Shown here piece after piece: positions 63,988-64,000 of a stretch of DNA of 64,000 bases. The notes under the pieces are model-generated. The model was not told the DNA's origin and searched no databases. It saw nothing but the letters and a program-made list of their open reading frames with translations. Every line of letters begins with the position of its first letter. The first letter of the stretch is position 1. The stretch comes from Alphaproteobacteria bacterium. GTDB lineage: Bacteria; Pseudomonadota; Alphaproteobacteria; Rhizobiales; Beijerinckiaceae. The translations under genes were made by a program, and so were the position numbers. The DNA is taken from positions 1 through 64,000 of the forward strand of contig VGDT01000009.1 of the NCBI GenBank assembly GCA_016869595.1. The letters run 5' to 3'.

Positions 63988-64000
63988 CAGCGCAGCCCTC
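63987..64000 (-). CDS. nuoL: Possible last codons of nuoL (cut by window edge)
   Basis: Reading toward nuoM, the last bases give Gly-Leu-Arg-stop with the TGA at 63989-63987 overlapping the nuoM ATG. nuoL precedes nuoM in nearly all nuo operons. The identification rests on gene order and on this overlap only. Confidence 0.4.

Overview
The window is GC-rich chromosomal DNA of an alphaproteobacterium, most likely of the order Hyphomicrobiales (Rhizobiales). The order rnj-birA-nuoN-nuoM, a PmtA-type phospholipid N-methyltransferase, an alphaproteobacterial IhfA, a eukaryotic-type ornithine decarboxylase with a long leader, and a hopanoid cluster (hpnB, C, D, E, shc, G, H) all fit. The abundance of short palindromic repeats resembles methanotrophic or methylotrophic relatives (Methylocystis/Methylosinus or Beijerinckiaceae). 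That is a guess: no methane or methanol oxidation gene lies here.

Layout. 1-3.9 kb: a small accessory region on the minus strand, made of a transposase 3' end at the edge, then a subtilase (S8) and AAA+ ATPase gene pair, ending at the 3' end of tRNA-Leu(UAA). 3.9-13 kb: housekeeping genes (gpt, a MoaB/CinA-type protein, map-radC-MFS exporter, rlmE with a BacA/SbmA-type ABC transporter, ihfA, a nitrilase-family amidase). 12.7-17.7 kb: an RND efflux operon (adaptor, pump, TetR) with a candidate operator. 17.7-22.7 kb: dnaK, dnaJ, pmtA-pyrF and a ChaB-like protein. 22.8-32.2 kb: hopanoid synthesis, from HpnC/D/E making squalene to Shc cyclising it and HpnH/HpnG extending the side chain. It is interrupted by an unknown protein of three 54-residue repeats and by an XRE-type regulator. 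32.5-36.7 kb: an unknown module of a membrane coiled-coil protein, a GAP1-like protein and a DxAGE-type GTPase. 36.7-42.7 kb: prmA, an M24 peptidase, a small acidic protein, a 1.1-kb AT-richer insertion with 20-bp direct repeats, PAP2 and GNAT genes. 42.8-50.9 kb: ornithine decarboxylase with a long structured leader, a Tat-exported glucan synthesis protein, a creatininase-family amidohydrolase, a flavoprotein, an RluD-type synthase and a secreted RNase T2. 51.1-58.4 kb: typA, a secreted trypsin-like protease, epmA/efp, and a Vsr/C5-methyltransferase pair set among repeats. 58.5-64 kb: rnj, birA, nuoN, nuoM.

The best candidates for something new are the GTPase/GAP1-like/membrane coiled-coil module (32.5-36.7 kb), the AAA+/subtilase pair beside tRNA-Leu, the orphan gene in a direct-repeat-bounded insertion (40.1-41.2 kb), the 54-residue-repeat protein and regulator inside the hopanoid cluster, and a dispersed palindrome translated in frame inside the C5 methyltransferase. 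No CRISPR array, rRNA operon or prophage was seen. All functional calls come from reading motifs; no database search was run.
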